Assembly (NCBI GenBank): GCA_963971285.1
Contig: OZ020252.1
Location: 19,691,662 to 19,755,661 of the forward strand
DNA: 64,000 bases
Source of the DNA: Astropecten irregularis
Lineage: Eukaryota > Echinodermata > Asteroidea > Paxillosida > Astropectinidae
Direction: 5' to 3'
Positions within the stretch are counted from its first letter, which is position 1. Each line of letters begins with the position of its first letter. Shown one piece after another: positions 1 through 11,050 of this stretch. The translations under genes and the position numbers were made by a program. The notes below the pieces were generated by a model, which was not told the origin of the DNA, searched no databases, and saw nothing but the letters and a program-made list of their open reading frames with translations.

Positions 1-386
1 TTTTGGGAACGATGGCACGTTCAGGTTCCTCTGTATACCTTCATGTGGTCGTTTATCATCATTTCCAGCTGGTAACTTACCTTTTTTATTTCTTTGTAAG
101 ACCTGGCAAGGATGCCGAGGGCCTGGAGACGAGGCTGGCAATGCTTCCAAGGGTCTCAATCCTGAAAGACGTCTGACAGGAGAAGGTCTCTTAATTAGTC
201 AACGGCTGTTGCCTGAATGAGAAAACAAATTAAAATCAAGAAGGTTTTTTTTATCAGCGATACCAAAATTACAATGAAAAAGCTGAAGTTTGTCATTTGT
301 TTCTGTTTTCTTCCCCAAAAACGTGGGAAGAAGCTAGAACCGTTCACCTTATTCCAATGACGTCACAAACAAAAGTCAGTAATTAT

Positions 387-606
387 GGGCCTTTACGAAA
401 CCTGGCTTGAGGCTAGGCTTGGTACTTTTTTTGCTACCGCCATTTTGAGGCCAACAAAACGAAAAGAAGGGATTGGGCCCCATGATGAAGTAGAAGAAAG
501 GCTCCAGCTTCGCCTTGTATCTCAGACCCTTCATTTCATTTAGGACACAAAATGGCAGTAGCAAAATAAATCCCAAGCCTAGCCTCAAGCTTCATTTCAT
601 AAAGGC
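387..606. repeat. Foldback repeat, family E copy 1
   Basis: Starts with GGGCCTTTACGAAACCTGGC and ends with an inverted counterpart reading CCTAGCCTCAAGC..TTCATAAAGGC. The interior holds GGGCCTC and CTTCGCC patches. Related copies lie at 4561-4771 and 12663-12858. It is a short inverted-repeat element with no coding capacity. Confidence 0.65.
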
Positions 607-1001
607 TCTATGAGTCTTACAGAAACAAAATGGAAAGGTTTGTTCCCATTTAAAGACGTGCATAATTAATGATTCAATACCAATAGTATAGGAGATTGTA
701 TCAATATAAAATGTAGCGGTTTATTTTGGTTTTTCTACCAGTTTAGTAAGCATGCTGCCTCCCACATACTGCCTTGTATTTTCACCAATAGGAACTAGAT
801 GTTCGGGCTACCAATAACGACTCATACGATCTGGCATTTGGTACGGTCTCTTTAATACTCGAGATTTGTAGGACGGGAAATGAACGGAAATAAATGAAAA
901 TGAAAATGAAATTAAAATGACGTCATGGTATTGCAAAAAGAGCCGCCGTACCAGCGTCAGTGTGTCGGCTGCTCGGATGTGTTCATGCAATGCCGCGACC
1001 T

Positions 1002-1156
1002 GGGACCGATTTCACTAATGCTTTGCGCCATCATCGCTAAAGCCCAAATCCATCGCTGAACAGTGAATCGATCGCTACTTTGCGTAACAATTTTCCGTTA
1101 AGCGATGCCGATTTGGGCTTTACCGATGACCGTAAAGCGTTAGTGAAATCGGCCCC
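1002..1156. repeat. Hairpin MITE, family A copy 1
   Basis: An almost complete palindrome: the left arm GACCGATTTCACTAATGC..AAGCCCAAATCC is mirrored by GGATTTGGGC-like sequence and TTAGTGAAATCGGCCCC. The two arms cover nearly the whole 155 bp, leaving only a short loop. Other copies: 10902-11050, 40755-40901, 48123-48272 and a decayed one at 58905-59062. Non-coding. Confidence 0.8.
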
Positions 1157-2242
1157 AGATCCCCTTAGGATCATCCGTGCCCCCGTGTCATACAACAGAG
1201 CAATATCCAGAATCGGAAAAGAAAATTCCCATCTAAGTTCAAATTCACATTTTGCGCGGCTTTTCAGCAGTTTAATAGCAGTACATGAGTCCCATGCATG
1301 CAACAGTCGTCAGGGGAAGAAGGTAACGTGGAAAGAGCGTTGCGCTTCTGACCGTCGTCTAGATATAGATGTGTATCTACGTGTGGGTGGTGAGCGTTGG
1401 CCTTTGAAATCCCCATTAGGGGACAAAGCTAACCTCCCCTTATAATTGGCAATGGGAGAATCAGGTGCTACAGAAAATGACTTTATGGAGATCAATTAAT
1501 GAATGACGCAAACGAAAGCCTAACGCACTGTAATGAGGGAAACGGGTATCCCCCGCAATTTATTACCATTTCGACAACTGAACTTTTGTTTGTTTCTTTA
1601 TTGTGCTGTTTGACGGTGTGTGAAACGATATTGATTATGTTCGTGAGGGGTCCGAGTTTGAGGTTATATAAATACAATAATTGAATTATTAGGAGTTCGA
1701 TATGAATTTTTTTCTTTTGGGGTGGGGGAAGTTCATGCTCTTATTGTGTGGGATGCGAGTTGAGACTTTGCCTCTCAACTCGAAACGGAAACCTATTTTT
1801 AATACGATCCTTGCTGAAAAAGAGAAGACTCCCTTGACTGCCCAGAAGGTCTATGTTTGGCTTTTTCTTTGGCTAGATCGTAGTTCATTTATTCATATTA
1901 GTGCACTATTTATCAGTCCCCACCTCTTCAGTGGCCTATTTGCCCTCTCCCAATTAGTCCTGATGAGACTGAGAATATATAAGCAATGAGGCATGTCGGG
2001 AGCAGGAAAACAAGCAGAAATGTGAATAATTCACCAGAAAGAGGTGAGCAAATGAACAGGAAAACATAAATAAGCAGGGGAAAAAGCAAATGACCTTGTA
2101 GACACGTTAACACCAAAATGAAGAGGAATGTGAATCCATGAGTAACAATTCGGTAATTTGCCACAAATGAAAACATTCTCTAGTCAAGCCCCAATGTTTG
2201 CTCATTTTACAATCAATGATTATGCGCTTTACTATTATCCAT

Positions 2243-2394
2243 GGGGTCGAATTTTCACCAAACTTATCGTAACTTACCATCAATCGTAGGATCTTTGATG
2301 TATTGCAGCACCACATAAGAAAGGCCATCTACGATGGGTTATCCTTCGTAACTCGAGTTACGATCGATCTATAGGGCTTCGTGAAATCAACCCC
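2243..2394. repeat. Hairpin MITE, family B copy 1
   Basis: Ends are GGGGTCGAATTTTCACC and GTGAAATCAACCCC. The interior contains the B-family words TTATCGTAACTTAC and CGTAACTCGAGTTACGATCG. The element folds on itself over most of its length. Related copies are at 2856-3008, 6772-6912, 24926-25070 and 50527-50675. Confidence 0.75.
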
Positions 2395-2855
2395 AAGGTC
2401 ATTGGGCAACATTAAACATTAACATTCCTGAAAACATCTCAACAAGGTGCACAAAGGCTAATCAAACCACAATGCACTTTGCAGGCAGCCTAGGGTTGCA
2501 TGCTCCCAGGAAGTTCAGATTGTTTCAGGATTGCTCTATATAAAAATCTGCTATTATTGATATTAAATGATAAACTGATAATTTTTATGTTCCGTTGACA
2601 AATCAATCACCGATTATTAATTGAAAACTCAACACCATTGATATTCATTTCTGTTCTGGCTAAAAGGAAAGGCAAGTAGACCTACTTGTTTTGAAACATA
2701 TCGTGTGGTCAATGCTCAAGTGGCAACTGCAATCACTCACTGCATGGCTATTAGTTGTAAACACGTTAATGTTGATATGATTTTAGTTCTGGTTGAGCAG
2801 AAACAAGATACCTAATTCGATTGGTATCATTTTTGCTGTAAAGGTAAAGCAATCA

Positions 2856-3008
2856 TGGGTCGATTTCACGAAACCCATGCGATCGATCGTAAATCGAGTT
2901 ACGAAGGATAACCCGTCGTAGGGGACGTATCCCACGTATAGGGCTTAAATGCATCAAATGTCCTATACGATTTGTATAAGTTACGATGAGTTTGGTGAAA
3001 TCGACCCC
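2856..3008. repeat. Hairpin MITE, family B copy 2
   Basis: Same family as 2243-2394 in opposite orientation: GGGTCGATTTCACGAA at the left, GGTGAAATCGACCCC at the right, with TCGAGTTACGAAGGATAACC inside. The two copies lie about 460 bp apart in inverted orientation. Confidence 0.75.
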
Positions 3009-3387
3009 ATGCCTGTTAACTGAAAACACAATACAAATTTTTTTCATGTTTTTGGTATAATGGGAAAGAGTGTTACTCAATTTGAAATACTGGTGAGGGA
3101 TTTGCTCATCTTGTCATCACATCGAATGCTCTAACCCCTCAAAGATTACGAAGACAATGTTATTAAGAGCACCGATATCCACGTGAGTATACCAATCCGG
3201 TCACATCTGCTGCGACAGAACGACCCCCAAGATATTAAATGGAATCTAATCAACTCCTGGAGGACACATATTTATTTCTGGCCGTCGATGGCGCGTCCGG
3301 ACCTCTCGCTACGAAATCTATTGGCGGAATCCGACGTCTGTTACGTAACTTTGGACCAAACCTACCCCGAGGAAGGAGAGCGAGACA

Positions 3388-3396
3388 TATATAAAG
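3388..3396 (+). promoter_or_regulatory. TATA box of neurotrophin-like gene 1
   Basis: TATATAAAG followed by GGCGG lies about 200 bp upstream of the start codon at 3595. Transcription would be expected to start near 3418, giving a 5' leader of roughly 175 nt. Genes 2 and 3 have a similar box at similar distance. The role is inferred from sequence and position only. Confidence 0.55.
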
Positions 3397-3594
3397 GGCG
3401 GTTTGAAAACCTTAGGAGTGTTACAAGCTTCTCTGAGTTTTACAAGCACGGGAAACAGTTGTTACGAGAACTGTCTACTTGTTGATATTAGGGTAGCAGC
3501 TTGATAGGTAAGATCTACCATCAGCCACAGACACACAGGCCGATTAGCTAGTTCATCAATCAGTACCACCGCAACCGAGATACAAACCAGCGCC

Positions 3595-6500
3595 ATGTCC
3601 GTGTGGAATCGGCCAACTTCCTGTTTGTGTGCAGTGCTAAGCATCTTGATCCTTCTTAGCAAATCTGGAGAGGGTAAGTAGAAAACTTTCCATCTATACG
3701 ACAAAACTTTCTTTTGCGTGCATGCGGATGAATATACCTTAAGTAGTGAAACGCGTGAGCTGTCGTTGTTTTCATGTTTGCCTTTGAAGGTATAATACAT
3801 GATTGGTAAAGGTCAGAGAAAAGCACTCACACTCTGTCTGATCCAACATGTACATGAAATGTATAATTGAGTTTAATTGGACACCTGAGTCACGAGTAAA
3901 TAGCGAAAACCCTACTAAACTTTTCTTATAAACATGAAGAATGGTTTTGATCTTACCCCGAGATCAAAACTGTTTTCGGTCTTTGTTTGCGTAGTTTCTG
4001 AATAAATACACCATTTCAGGTGGAAATATTTTAACAGTATGTTTCTACCAGCACCATCTTCATATCCTGAAAGTTATACATAAATCTGTAAACATTTCTG
4101 TTTGGGTATGTTACCAATCCTGTACTGTACATTTTAGTCATTGAAAGTTGCGGTTCGCTTTTAGTAAAAGGATGGCCTGGCGTTTCGATCCAGCAGGATC
4201 AGACTCTCGATTCAAAAGGTCTAAGCATTTACTTTATCTAAGGCCATTATTTCGGTTGATTGGCAAGTTTGCAGCAGCAGGGTATGCCTATATATGTAGT
4301 AGTGGATTGGTTTTATTTGTCTCTTCCAGGTAATGCTCGCATATCGAATGAAGATGATGACGTTGATGACTTTATCAGCGAGATGACTGGTATTGGTGAG
4401 TACTCATTTTTGATAATACACCCAAAGTGTGCCGTCTGTACCTTTCCTCAATTCTGACAACCTGGCATTCAAACCAGCCATTCAACAGACTCACACACAA
4501 AAGTAATGAAAAAATTGCAAGATCAACTTTCAGCTAGCTGTTGATAAAGTATATACGGTAGGGCCTTTACGCCCTAGAAGGCTCGGCTTGGGAATTATTT
4601 ACCTAGCACCATTTTTGTGTCCTGAATGAAATGAAGTGAAGGGCTTGAGATACATGGCGAAGCTGGAGCCTTTCTTCGGCTTCGTAATGTTTGTGGCCAA
4701 ATACCTTTGTTTTGTGGGCCTCAAATAGCGGGAGAAAAGTACATTACAAGTCTAGCCTCAAGTCTGGTTTAGTATTGAGGTCCACAAATTTGTTACATGT
4801 TTTGTTTGTGTTTGTGATTGTTTTTTGTTAGACAATAATGGTTCCCGAACAAGACTGTTAAGGTTTATGATAGCTTACCCAATGAAATGATCGCATGGTT
4901 TGGCTTCTGACTTCCAAACGAACAAAGATAATTGACTAATTGACTACCACCAACGTAGGGCTCGATAGCTCAGTTGGTAGAGTGTCTGTACGGTGTTCAG
5001 GAGGTCGCCGGTTCGAAGGACGTTGCAGCCAATTTTTCTTTGTTCATACATGTATATAGATTGTTTCCGTATTGAGAGTGATCGGTCATCTGAGTAAAAA
5101 AAAATCCGTGCAAAATCGTATAGCTTGTTCAACTGTATCAGGCCAATACCATTTCTGCCAAACAATGTATTTTGTACTTTGCGACGGGCACATTTTGGGC
5201 CTCGCAGTCGTGTACGTGTCCGGTCGCAAACAACGTACATGCCGCGATTTTGTAATCGGTTTTCATATTTTCTTTGCATTTTTTTCCACTCGGAGCAAAT
5301 TTGTAGAGGCCTACCAATCGCCTTTATGATGTTGATGCAAATGACGTGAATTGTTATTCTTGCCTTTCTCTTTGAATAATATACCGAATTTGTTTCATTG
5401 ACAGGTGCTGGAAGTACCAAGCATGGCCCCAAGAGAGATATGAAACCCTTCCCCAAGATAGTTCGAGACAATGGGATGTTCCACTTCGTTCTCAAAGGTG
5501 AGATACTCAGCAGATATTAAATTTAAATGGGTTTCTTTTATTGTTGTGAAATGGTTGAGTCAGGTTGGCGTAATGGTTCCTTCCTTGCCTTTCACCTCTG
5601 GCGGACCGTGAGGTTCAAGTCCGGCTTGGACATCCACAAGTGGATTTGGTTTCCAGTCCCTACCGGATTCTGTGGGTTTTACCCAGGATATTACTCTTGG
5701 GTTTTCCTCCCACCTCTAAAACTGTATCTTCTTCTCATCATCTCTCTATAAAAGGTTTCATCAGGCTAGAGCGCTTTTGAGGATTCCTTGGTTTCATTAA
5801 CAGAAATAAATAAATAAATAAATAAATAAATACTTTTTTTTTACTTTTCAAAGTATAACTTTATTTGGAAATCCTCAAACATGACAAAAACATATAAACA
5901 AATATATACAGAAGTGGGAAGATAAGAGGGTAATATGATTTATATGGAATATACATATGCCTGTCATTCGTATCGCGCTATTGAGAAAATTGCTTATGCC
6001 ACATTGCTTATCTTATATGGAATATTGTATTTTGGGCTCCTTTCGGTAAGGACTATGAAATATAAGATTATAGATTTTATACCGGTATAATCAATGCATC
6101 ATTGAATGGACGGAACTCGGCAAAATGTAACCAATACCAATATCAGCAAGAACTATGTAGTCCATGAAATTTTCATGCGAGTGGAAAAGTTCATTCACCC
6201 CAGTAAAAAAATTGACCGAGTTTGTGGAAGAAGCATTTGTAATTCTGTTCGAATTTTGTTCAAATTTGGAAGATATTGCACATTTTTCCGAGTGTCTGCC
6301 CAAAGATAGAAAGAAAAAAGTGGATGATTTCAGTATACCAGCCTGCTTCGCACAACTAATATAATTTTGGACAACACCAACATAAGAACTTGATGGCTCA
6401 GTAAGTAGAGAGCCAGTAAGGTATTCCGGGGTATTTGTACATCCTTTCAAGGGACTCGGTTTTTTTTTTTCATTCTGCCAGATATCGCCGCTGAGCTGGT

Positions 6501-8401
6501 CAAACTCCTGGAGGAGGAAGGCGTGACACTGAACACACGTCAACGGGACCTCATCCACGACAAGATCGAGAGCATCTACCAGAGGAGCTTGGATCATCCA
6601 GCCTTGGAGAGTGACCTGATCGCCTTTGAGCCCAAGAAGCCAGACTTTCACCAATACACTCCGGACTCTGTACTGGTAACCCACGCACAAGAGCAGAGGG
6701 TGAGTCTTCATTGTCAATGCTCATAAATTATAAACCTTCTCTAACCTGAATAATGAAAAGATACAAAATCTGGGGTCGATTTCACGAAGCGCTGCGATCC
6801 ATCGTAGCTCGAGTTACGAAGGATAACCCATCGTAGGGGGCCTATCCCACGTAGGGCTGCGATGCATCAAAAGTCTTTGATAGTGGGTTACGAAGAGTTT
6901 GGTGAAACCGACAACTGAGCTGTTATGGCTTTTTTTCCATTAAAATGTCAATTTCCATTATTTTGGAATATCACATTGATGCCACTTGACAAATGATGCA
7001 GAAAACCAACCAAGGCAAATGGAGTTTAGGGTGACACGCAATGAATTGTTGCTGATTTCCTGTGATTAAAACATTCAAATAGACGTGTGTTCTGGAATCT
7101 AGGATTGTGAGCAAACGATTTACCTCAACCCAATTGCAATTATTTACCGGTATTAAATGTATATCAATGACATTTTCAGCGCAGACGAAAAAACAAGAAA
7201 TAAATGCTGGATAAAAATAACTTTTATGTCCCTGGTTTGAAAACACATTGTATAGGCGAAGCGAGTGAACGGCGGTCCGTACATCGAGGTATGCGAGAGC
7301 GACTTGGTGTGGGATACCATGCCTTTTGCAAGGATGCTGAACCACACCAGGGCCAAGGTATTCAGGGGTTTCCAGTTCCACATGAAGCAGTGTACCGCGG
7401 CCAGCGAGGGACGAAGCTGTCCGGGCATCGACTCAGGGTAAGGAATTCAACAATTATTAATATTTACAGGGAATGGGCCATTGTGGAGACCTTCTCATTG
7501 CGTCATGCACAAACGTTACTTATATGTACCTATTTCTAAACATCCTCCAAACCAACGAACTTAAAATTGACATATGTTCATATTGACCGCATTCTCTGTC
7601 TTATATTAAAATATGGACACTTAAAACATGGCTTTAAAAGGTAGCTGGTATAATAGGGAGACACCGAAAAGTCCTACCGAAAAATGCTCTACCTATTGTC
7701 ACTGATAGGCCATGGTTAGCGCTGAGTGACGACATATGAACTTGCCGACCATGATACACTGCGAACCAAAGCAGCAAGTTGTATGGTTTTAAGACAATAA
7801 GCTGCCAGGATTGTTTAATCTCAGTATACCATTTTTTAATTTTTTTGGTGGGGGGGGGGGGCATTTACGAAACGGAGGCTTAGGCTCCGTCTCAGGCTCT
7901 GGCTCCATTTTCATGAATCCATTCTGAAATAACGAGCATCAAAATAGAATCCTTTGGCTTCATTCGGAAGTAGATTCTCTGGTTTGAAAAGGAAAACAGA
8001 GCTTCAGCTTCAATGAAAAACCACACCCTTTATTTTCAGTGTAATTATGAATGTCAGAGTTGGAGCCTGAGCCCGAGCCTAAGCCTCCGTTTCGTAAATC
8101 CTCTATAGCAGGGTATCTAGCAAGGGCTAAAAAACCTAAAGAAACACCACATACACAGTATAAGCAAGTGACTTATGACTTTGGTCGCATCTGTTATTAT
8201 TCCCTACACAGCCTGAGATCCGAGTGCCAGACCACTGGGACCTGGGTGCGAGCGTTGGTGTGCGGTCGGTGTAACTTCGCCCAGGACAGGACGTGCAACC
8301 ATCACTGCCCTTCCAACCGACGGGATTTCTACGACTGGGAATGGGTCTACACCCCTACCTGCTGCAAGTGTGCCTACGAAGCCGATCTCCTCTTCAACTG
8401 A
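3595..8401 (+). CDS. Neurotrophin/Spätzle-like secreted ligand, gene 1 (six exons, 275 aa)
   Basis: Exons 3595-3673, 4330-4395, 5405-5497, 6482-6699, 7256-7437 and 8212-8401, all with GT-AG borders and matching phases (1,1,1,0,2). Residues 1-26 form a signal peptide with a leucine-rich core. Exon 2 is acidic (EDDDVDD). The prodomain carries I-A-F-x3-K-P at 126-133, and K154-R155 is a dibasic convertase site. The mature part has cysteines at 165, 198, 207, 218, 263 and 266, which match the six neurotrophin knot cysteines. C-P-G-I-D (207-211) and C-Q-T-T-x3-V-R-A-L (218-228) resemble the vertebrate neurotrophin signature. It adds C264 next to C263 and a C-x2-C-x7-C-x3-C insertion at 230-245. 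Expected role: a secreted, probably dimeric ligand for Trk/p75-type or Toll-type receptors; the receptor cannot be told from sequence. It is the most divergent of three tandem paralogues. Trunk/PTTH or noggin membership was considered; the neurotrophin pattern fits better. Confidence 0.85.
3783..4136. repeat. Inverted-repeat element, family G copy in intron 1 of gene 1
   Basis: Starts AAGGTATAATACATGATTGG and ends CCAATCCTGTACTGTAC. The interior has the family words ACTCACACTCTG, GCGAAAACCCTACT and GATCTTACCCCGAGATC. About 350 bp, non-coding. Further copies are listed across the window. Confidence 0.75.
4170..4201 (-). repeat. Penelope-like / hammerhead-like motif fragment, intron 1 of gene 1
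   Basis: On the minus strand this reads GATCCTGCTGGATCGAAACG followed by CCAGGCC: a GATCC hairpin followed by GAAACG. The same word occurs at 27445-27490, 36695-36815 and 63820-63950. The arrangement (stem, CGAAAC, GNGTC) resembles the small ribozyme motif of Penelope-like retroelements; the assignment is tentative. Confidence 0.4.
4561..4771. repeat. Foldback repeat, family E copy 2, intron 2 of gene 1
   Basis: GGGCCTTTACGCCC..GGCTCGGCTTGG at the left and TCTAGCCTCAAGTCTGG at the right, with ATACATGGCGAAGCTGGAGCC and GGGCCTCAAA inside. Same family as 387-606 and 12663-12858. Confidence 0.6.
4957..5036 (+). repeat. tRNA-derived SINE head in intron 2 of gene 1
   Basis: Contains a tRNA A box (TAGCTCAGTTGGTAGAG) and B box (GGTTCGAAGG) at pol III promoter spacing, but the flanking bases do not form an acceptor stem. 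It is therefore a SINE head, not a tRNA gene. Similar heads occur at 6381, 16048, 27660, 35316, 55167 and 57853. Confidence 0.65.
5555..5832 (+). repeat. tRNA-type SINE with AAATA tail, intron 3 of gene 1
   Basis: A tRNA-like head (GGTTGGCGTAATGGTT, then GAGGTTCAAGTCC) is followed by a body rich in GGGTTTTACCC and CCTCCCACCTC, then CTTCTTCTCATCATCTCTC and a tail of about six AAAT units ending near 5831. Head, body and A-rich simple-repeat tail are the SINE layout. Confidence 0.7.
6381..6465 (+). repeat. Degenerate tRNA-headed SINE fragment
   Basis: CTTGATGGCTCAGTAAGTAGAG is a decayed A box, and the later GGTATTCCGGGG part resembles the head at 57853. It ends about 20 bp before exon 4 of gene 1, close to its polypyrimidine tract. 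Confidence 0.45.
6772..6912. repeat. Hairpin MITE, family B copy 3, intron 4 of gene 1
   Basis: GGGGTCGATTTCACGAAGCG at the left and GTTTGGTGAAACCGAC at the right, with CTCGAGTTACGAAGGATAAC inside. Lies in the intron just before the mature-domain exons. Confidence 0.75.
7862..8101. repeat. Palindromic element, family D copy 1, last intron of gene 1
   Basis: Left end ATTTACGAAACGGAGGCTTA, right end CCTCCGTTTCGTAAATCC. The arms contain repeated GGCTC/GAGCC words (GCTCCGTCTCAGGCTCTGGC against GAGCCTGAGCCCGAGCC). Ends about 110 bp before the last exon of gene 1. Related copies: 30743-30970, 42359-42590 and a partial one at 57972-58140. Confidence 0.75.
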
Positions 8402-8628
8402 TTCCATGAATACCTATCGTAGAGAGGTCATTTATTATACCACAAAGAGAGTCTTTGATGTTCACACTAAATTAACATGACCCGTCCCTTCCCCCTTAAA
8501 ACAATCATTGGTTTTGTTTTTATTTCATTGTGTCAATTTTGTTGTTGTTGATGATGCTAATGATGATGATAACGTGTTTTGTTGACGTTCTTCCACTACC
8601 TTTATGAAAGTTGATGAACACTTTTACA

Positions 8629-8634
8629 ATTAAA
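8629..8634 (+). terminator. Possible poly(A) signal of gene 1
   Basis: ATTAAA lies 228 bp after the stop codon at 8399-8401 in AT-rich sequence. No AATAAA is seen closer. Inferred from the variant hexamer and position only. Confidence 0.35.
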
Positions 8635-9982
8635 TCAAACATCTTCGATTAATTCTCTACTTTCAGAATATGCAAACAAAATGATCCATGGCTAAAATGA
8701 TCCGCTTTTCAGGAAATCCCCTTTTATCGAAATCGATAACTTATGACGTGATATGAACTTTCCTCAATGCGAGGTGTTCCTGTTTACTTCGAAGCATTCT
8801 GGATTGTTTCCCAAATGTCATATCATCTTTCTGAAGTTTCCGTCTTTCTAGGAATGCAGGGATTATTCCGGACTTGCAGTCATGCTTCTAGGAAGTGCGG
8901 AAGGTCTATTTAACATTACAAATATTCAGCGAGGAACTGTAAACAGGAACTTAAACGACCGCCCATAGGCAAGTGCGTACTTTGTGCTAGGATGAATGGC
9001 TTTGATTAAGGGGGGTTCACATGGAACACGCAAACGCAAGCGAACGATTTGCGATGGATGGATGTCGAAAAAATTGCAACGTCCAACAGTTGCATTTTAT
9101 GCGTCGTCGATTGTTCGCGGTCGTCGTTTTTCGTTCGGCGGGAATTTCAAGTAAATTTGAAATTTCTTGCGAACGTTTCCCGCATTCCGGGTCGTGTTTT
9201 ATCGCGATTATTTTGTTATCACAAAATGTTTTGTCACTTCCAATCACCGCGTGTTTTAAAACGTCTGTGTCGTAAAGTATATTGTATCATAGAGTGTTTA
9301 TATAATATGTCGACATATATATTGCAAAATTAATAATCAACACGGTCCTTTGTGTCAGTCTAAGCACTTACAACTAATCTTACGATACATTCAGAAAACT
9401 TATCTTTGCAAAATTCGGGGAATAACAAAGCCTGTCTATTAACCAAATAAGTAAGTCTTTGATCTTTTAAAGTCAGGCATATTTGTTCGTAATTTTACAA
9501 AACTTTCCTTTAAAAGCACTACGGATTCAATTTGGAGGTTCAAAACGCGTAGTTCTATTGCGCGGTATCAAGGAACACTTGACACGCAGGACAGACACAG
9601 GGAGGGAATACTTCCACCATAATTCTCTTCGAGAAGTATTTATGTTGTGCTTTGAGATGTATCGCATTGCTCAACCACGGCTCTGAGCCTGAATCGAATC
9701 TTTGATAACACCACACTTCACCGCTGAGAGACTGTTGTTGCACTGAATGACATTATAGGCCTATATCATGTATATTATGCATAGCTCGAAAAGCCACACT
9801 GATTTTATTGCATAAAAATTGAGATTGATCCGAAGATAAATATTGTTCAGTAATGATATACGACTTATGTTTGAAACTTACAAAGTCGGACATTATCCAG
9901 GGCAGCATAAAAACAACTTATGGAATCATTTATATTACATGAGTTCTTCGGTGCTGCAGTTAAGCCTAGTTAGCCTTGTAAT
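8635..9982. other. Intergenic DNA between genes 1 and 2, first part
   Basis: No gene recognised. The stretch 9010-9260 is locally CpG-rich (many TCG and CGA words), unlike its surroundings, but short ORFs there lack motifs and splice context. Confidence 0.5.
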
Positions 9983-10350
9983 ATCCTTGAGATTTTCAGC
10001 CCAGGTGGGAATTATGGACAATGTAAAGTTAGAAAGACTGCGTTGATATATACAGAAATGTAAAATATCAAAATGTCAATTCCAAAAATTTACGTGTTTT
10101 AGAAAATAAATATGAACGGTTTTCCATACGGAACGTGGGTTCTGCGGAACTTTTGTATGCATTTTACGCATGTTCATATCCTTGAACGTTCAACCCAGGT
10201 GGGTGTATTTGGCAATGTTAAGTTAGGAAAGCCGCATTAATATAGAAAGGAAATGTAAGATATGAAAATGTCATAAATAATTTTAACAAAAATGTATGTG
10301 TTTTAGAAAATAAATATGGACAGATTTCCCTTCGGATTCAAGAAGCGTAA
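9983..10350. repeat. Imperfect tandem duplication, unit about 195 bp
   Basis: The segment starting ATATCCTTGAGATTTTCAGC with CCCAGGTGGGAATTATGG is repeated from 10176 as ATATCCTTGAACGTTCAACC with CAGGTGGGTGTATTTGG. Both units contain TTTTAGAAAATAAATATG. Two copies, clearly diverged. Confidence 0.6.
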
Positions 10351-10374
10351 TGATGTGTATATAAATAATGTAGA

Positions 10375-10632
10375 TTTCAAATGTTTTGATACATTTAATT
10401 ATGTTTTTTACATCGCGCCAGCCTTGTCATTCATCGGCGTAGATGGGCATTGCACACTCACTGCTAGCTTGTTGCCTGCACATAAATAAATCATGTGCAA
10501 GCTCAGGTGGGATTCGAACCCACGACTGACCCTAGCTAGCTCGCGTGGCCTAGCGATATTGCAAAATTGTTTCATGTGCACTCAACAAGTGTCTATAGTA
10601 CACAGTGCTCATCTACGTCGGTGAAGGGCAAG
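10375..10632 (-). repeat. tRNA-related repeat (SINE-like)
   Basis: Contains GGGATTCGAACCCACGAC, a reverse-strand B box, and ends TGCTCATCTACGTCGGTGAAGGGCAAGCC. The same 3' segment returns inverted at 62995-63052. Likely a SINE family different from the TAGCTCAGTTGG type. Confidence 0.5.
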
Positions 10633-10659
10633 CCTTTGCATAGAAAGAGAAAATGAAAT

Positions 10660-10901
10660 ACAAAAGGCCTAAAGACTGCAATTGCAAAAAAAATTGCTTA
10701 AGCATGAAAAGACTTCTTTGATCAAATAGGATTACCAACCAAATTTTCACGTGATGTTTCCTGCTTTTGACTCGTATCCGGCCATGGTTTGCTGAGCGCA
10801 ACAATCACAAAGAGTTTTGGCTGGCATATTGATGTTATTTACCAAAGTATTTGGTGCTGAAGCAAATTATGGTGCTTAAGCAACTCTATGAAATTGGCCC
10901 A
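10660..10901. repeat. Foldback element, family C, 5'-truncated copy
   Basis: Contains TTGCTTAAGCATGAAAAG, GGTTTGCTGAGCG, TTTTGGCTGGCAT and the right end TTAAGCAACTCTATGAAATT followed by GGCCC. The left terminus is not recognisable. Directly followed by family A element 10902-11050. Confidence 0.6.
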
Positions 10902-11050
10902 GGGGCCGATTTCACTAACGCTTTGCGATCATCGCTAAGCCCAAATCCATCGCTAAACAGAAAATTCCTACACAAAGTAGCGATCAATTTTCCGTTTAGC
11001 GATGGATTTGGGCTTAGCGATGATCGCAAAGCGTTAGTGAAATCGGTCCC
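10902..11050. repeat. Hairpin MITE, family A copy 2
   Basis: GGGGCCGATTTCACTAACGC at the left; TTAGTGAAATCGGTCCC at the right; arms CATCGCTAAGCCCAAATCC and GGATTTGGGCTTAGCGATG are nearly perfect reverse complements. Abuts a family C element. Confidence 0.85.

Larger units (their letters stand above)
1..3387. other. Intergenic DNA upstream of gene 1
   Basis: No coding exon is recognised here. Short ORFs on both strands lack splice context, family motifs or biased composition. Contents that can be named are repeat E1 and foldback elements A1, B1 and B2, listed separately; the remainder is unassigned AT-rich sequence. Confidence 0.6.

Noticed and set aside
3183-3485. 100-codon ORF just upstream of gene 1
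   Set aside because: It starts on GTG and overlaps the TATA box and presumed leader of gene 1; no motif.
4957-5036. tRNA gene with A and B boxes (also at 55167-55275 and similar heads)
   Set aside because: Acceptor-stem halves do not pair and the sequences continue into repeat bodies, so they are SINE heads.
4944-5495. 183-codon minus-strand ORF
   Set aside because: It is antisense to exon 3 of gene 1 and runs through a SINE head; no motif, signal or splice context.
6091-6717. 208-codon minus-strand ORF
   Set aside because: It lies antisense to exon 4 of gene 1, which explains the open frame; composition and content do not suggest a protein.
7256-8401. Assignment of gene 1 to noggin or Trunk/PTTH
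   Set aside because: Those families share a cystine knot, but C-P-G-I-D followed by S-x-C-x-T-T-x-x-x-V-R-A-L and the closing W-x-W-V pattern fit neurotrophins better. Not fully excluded.
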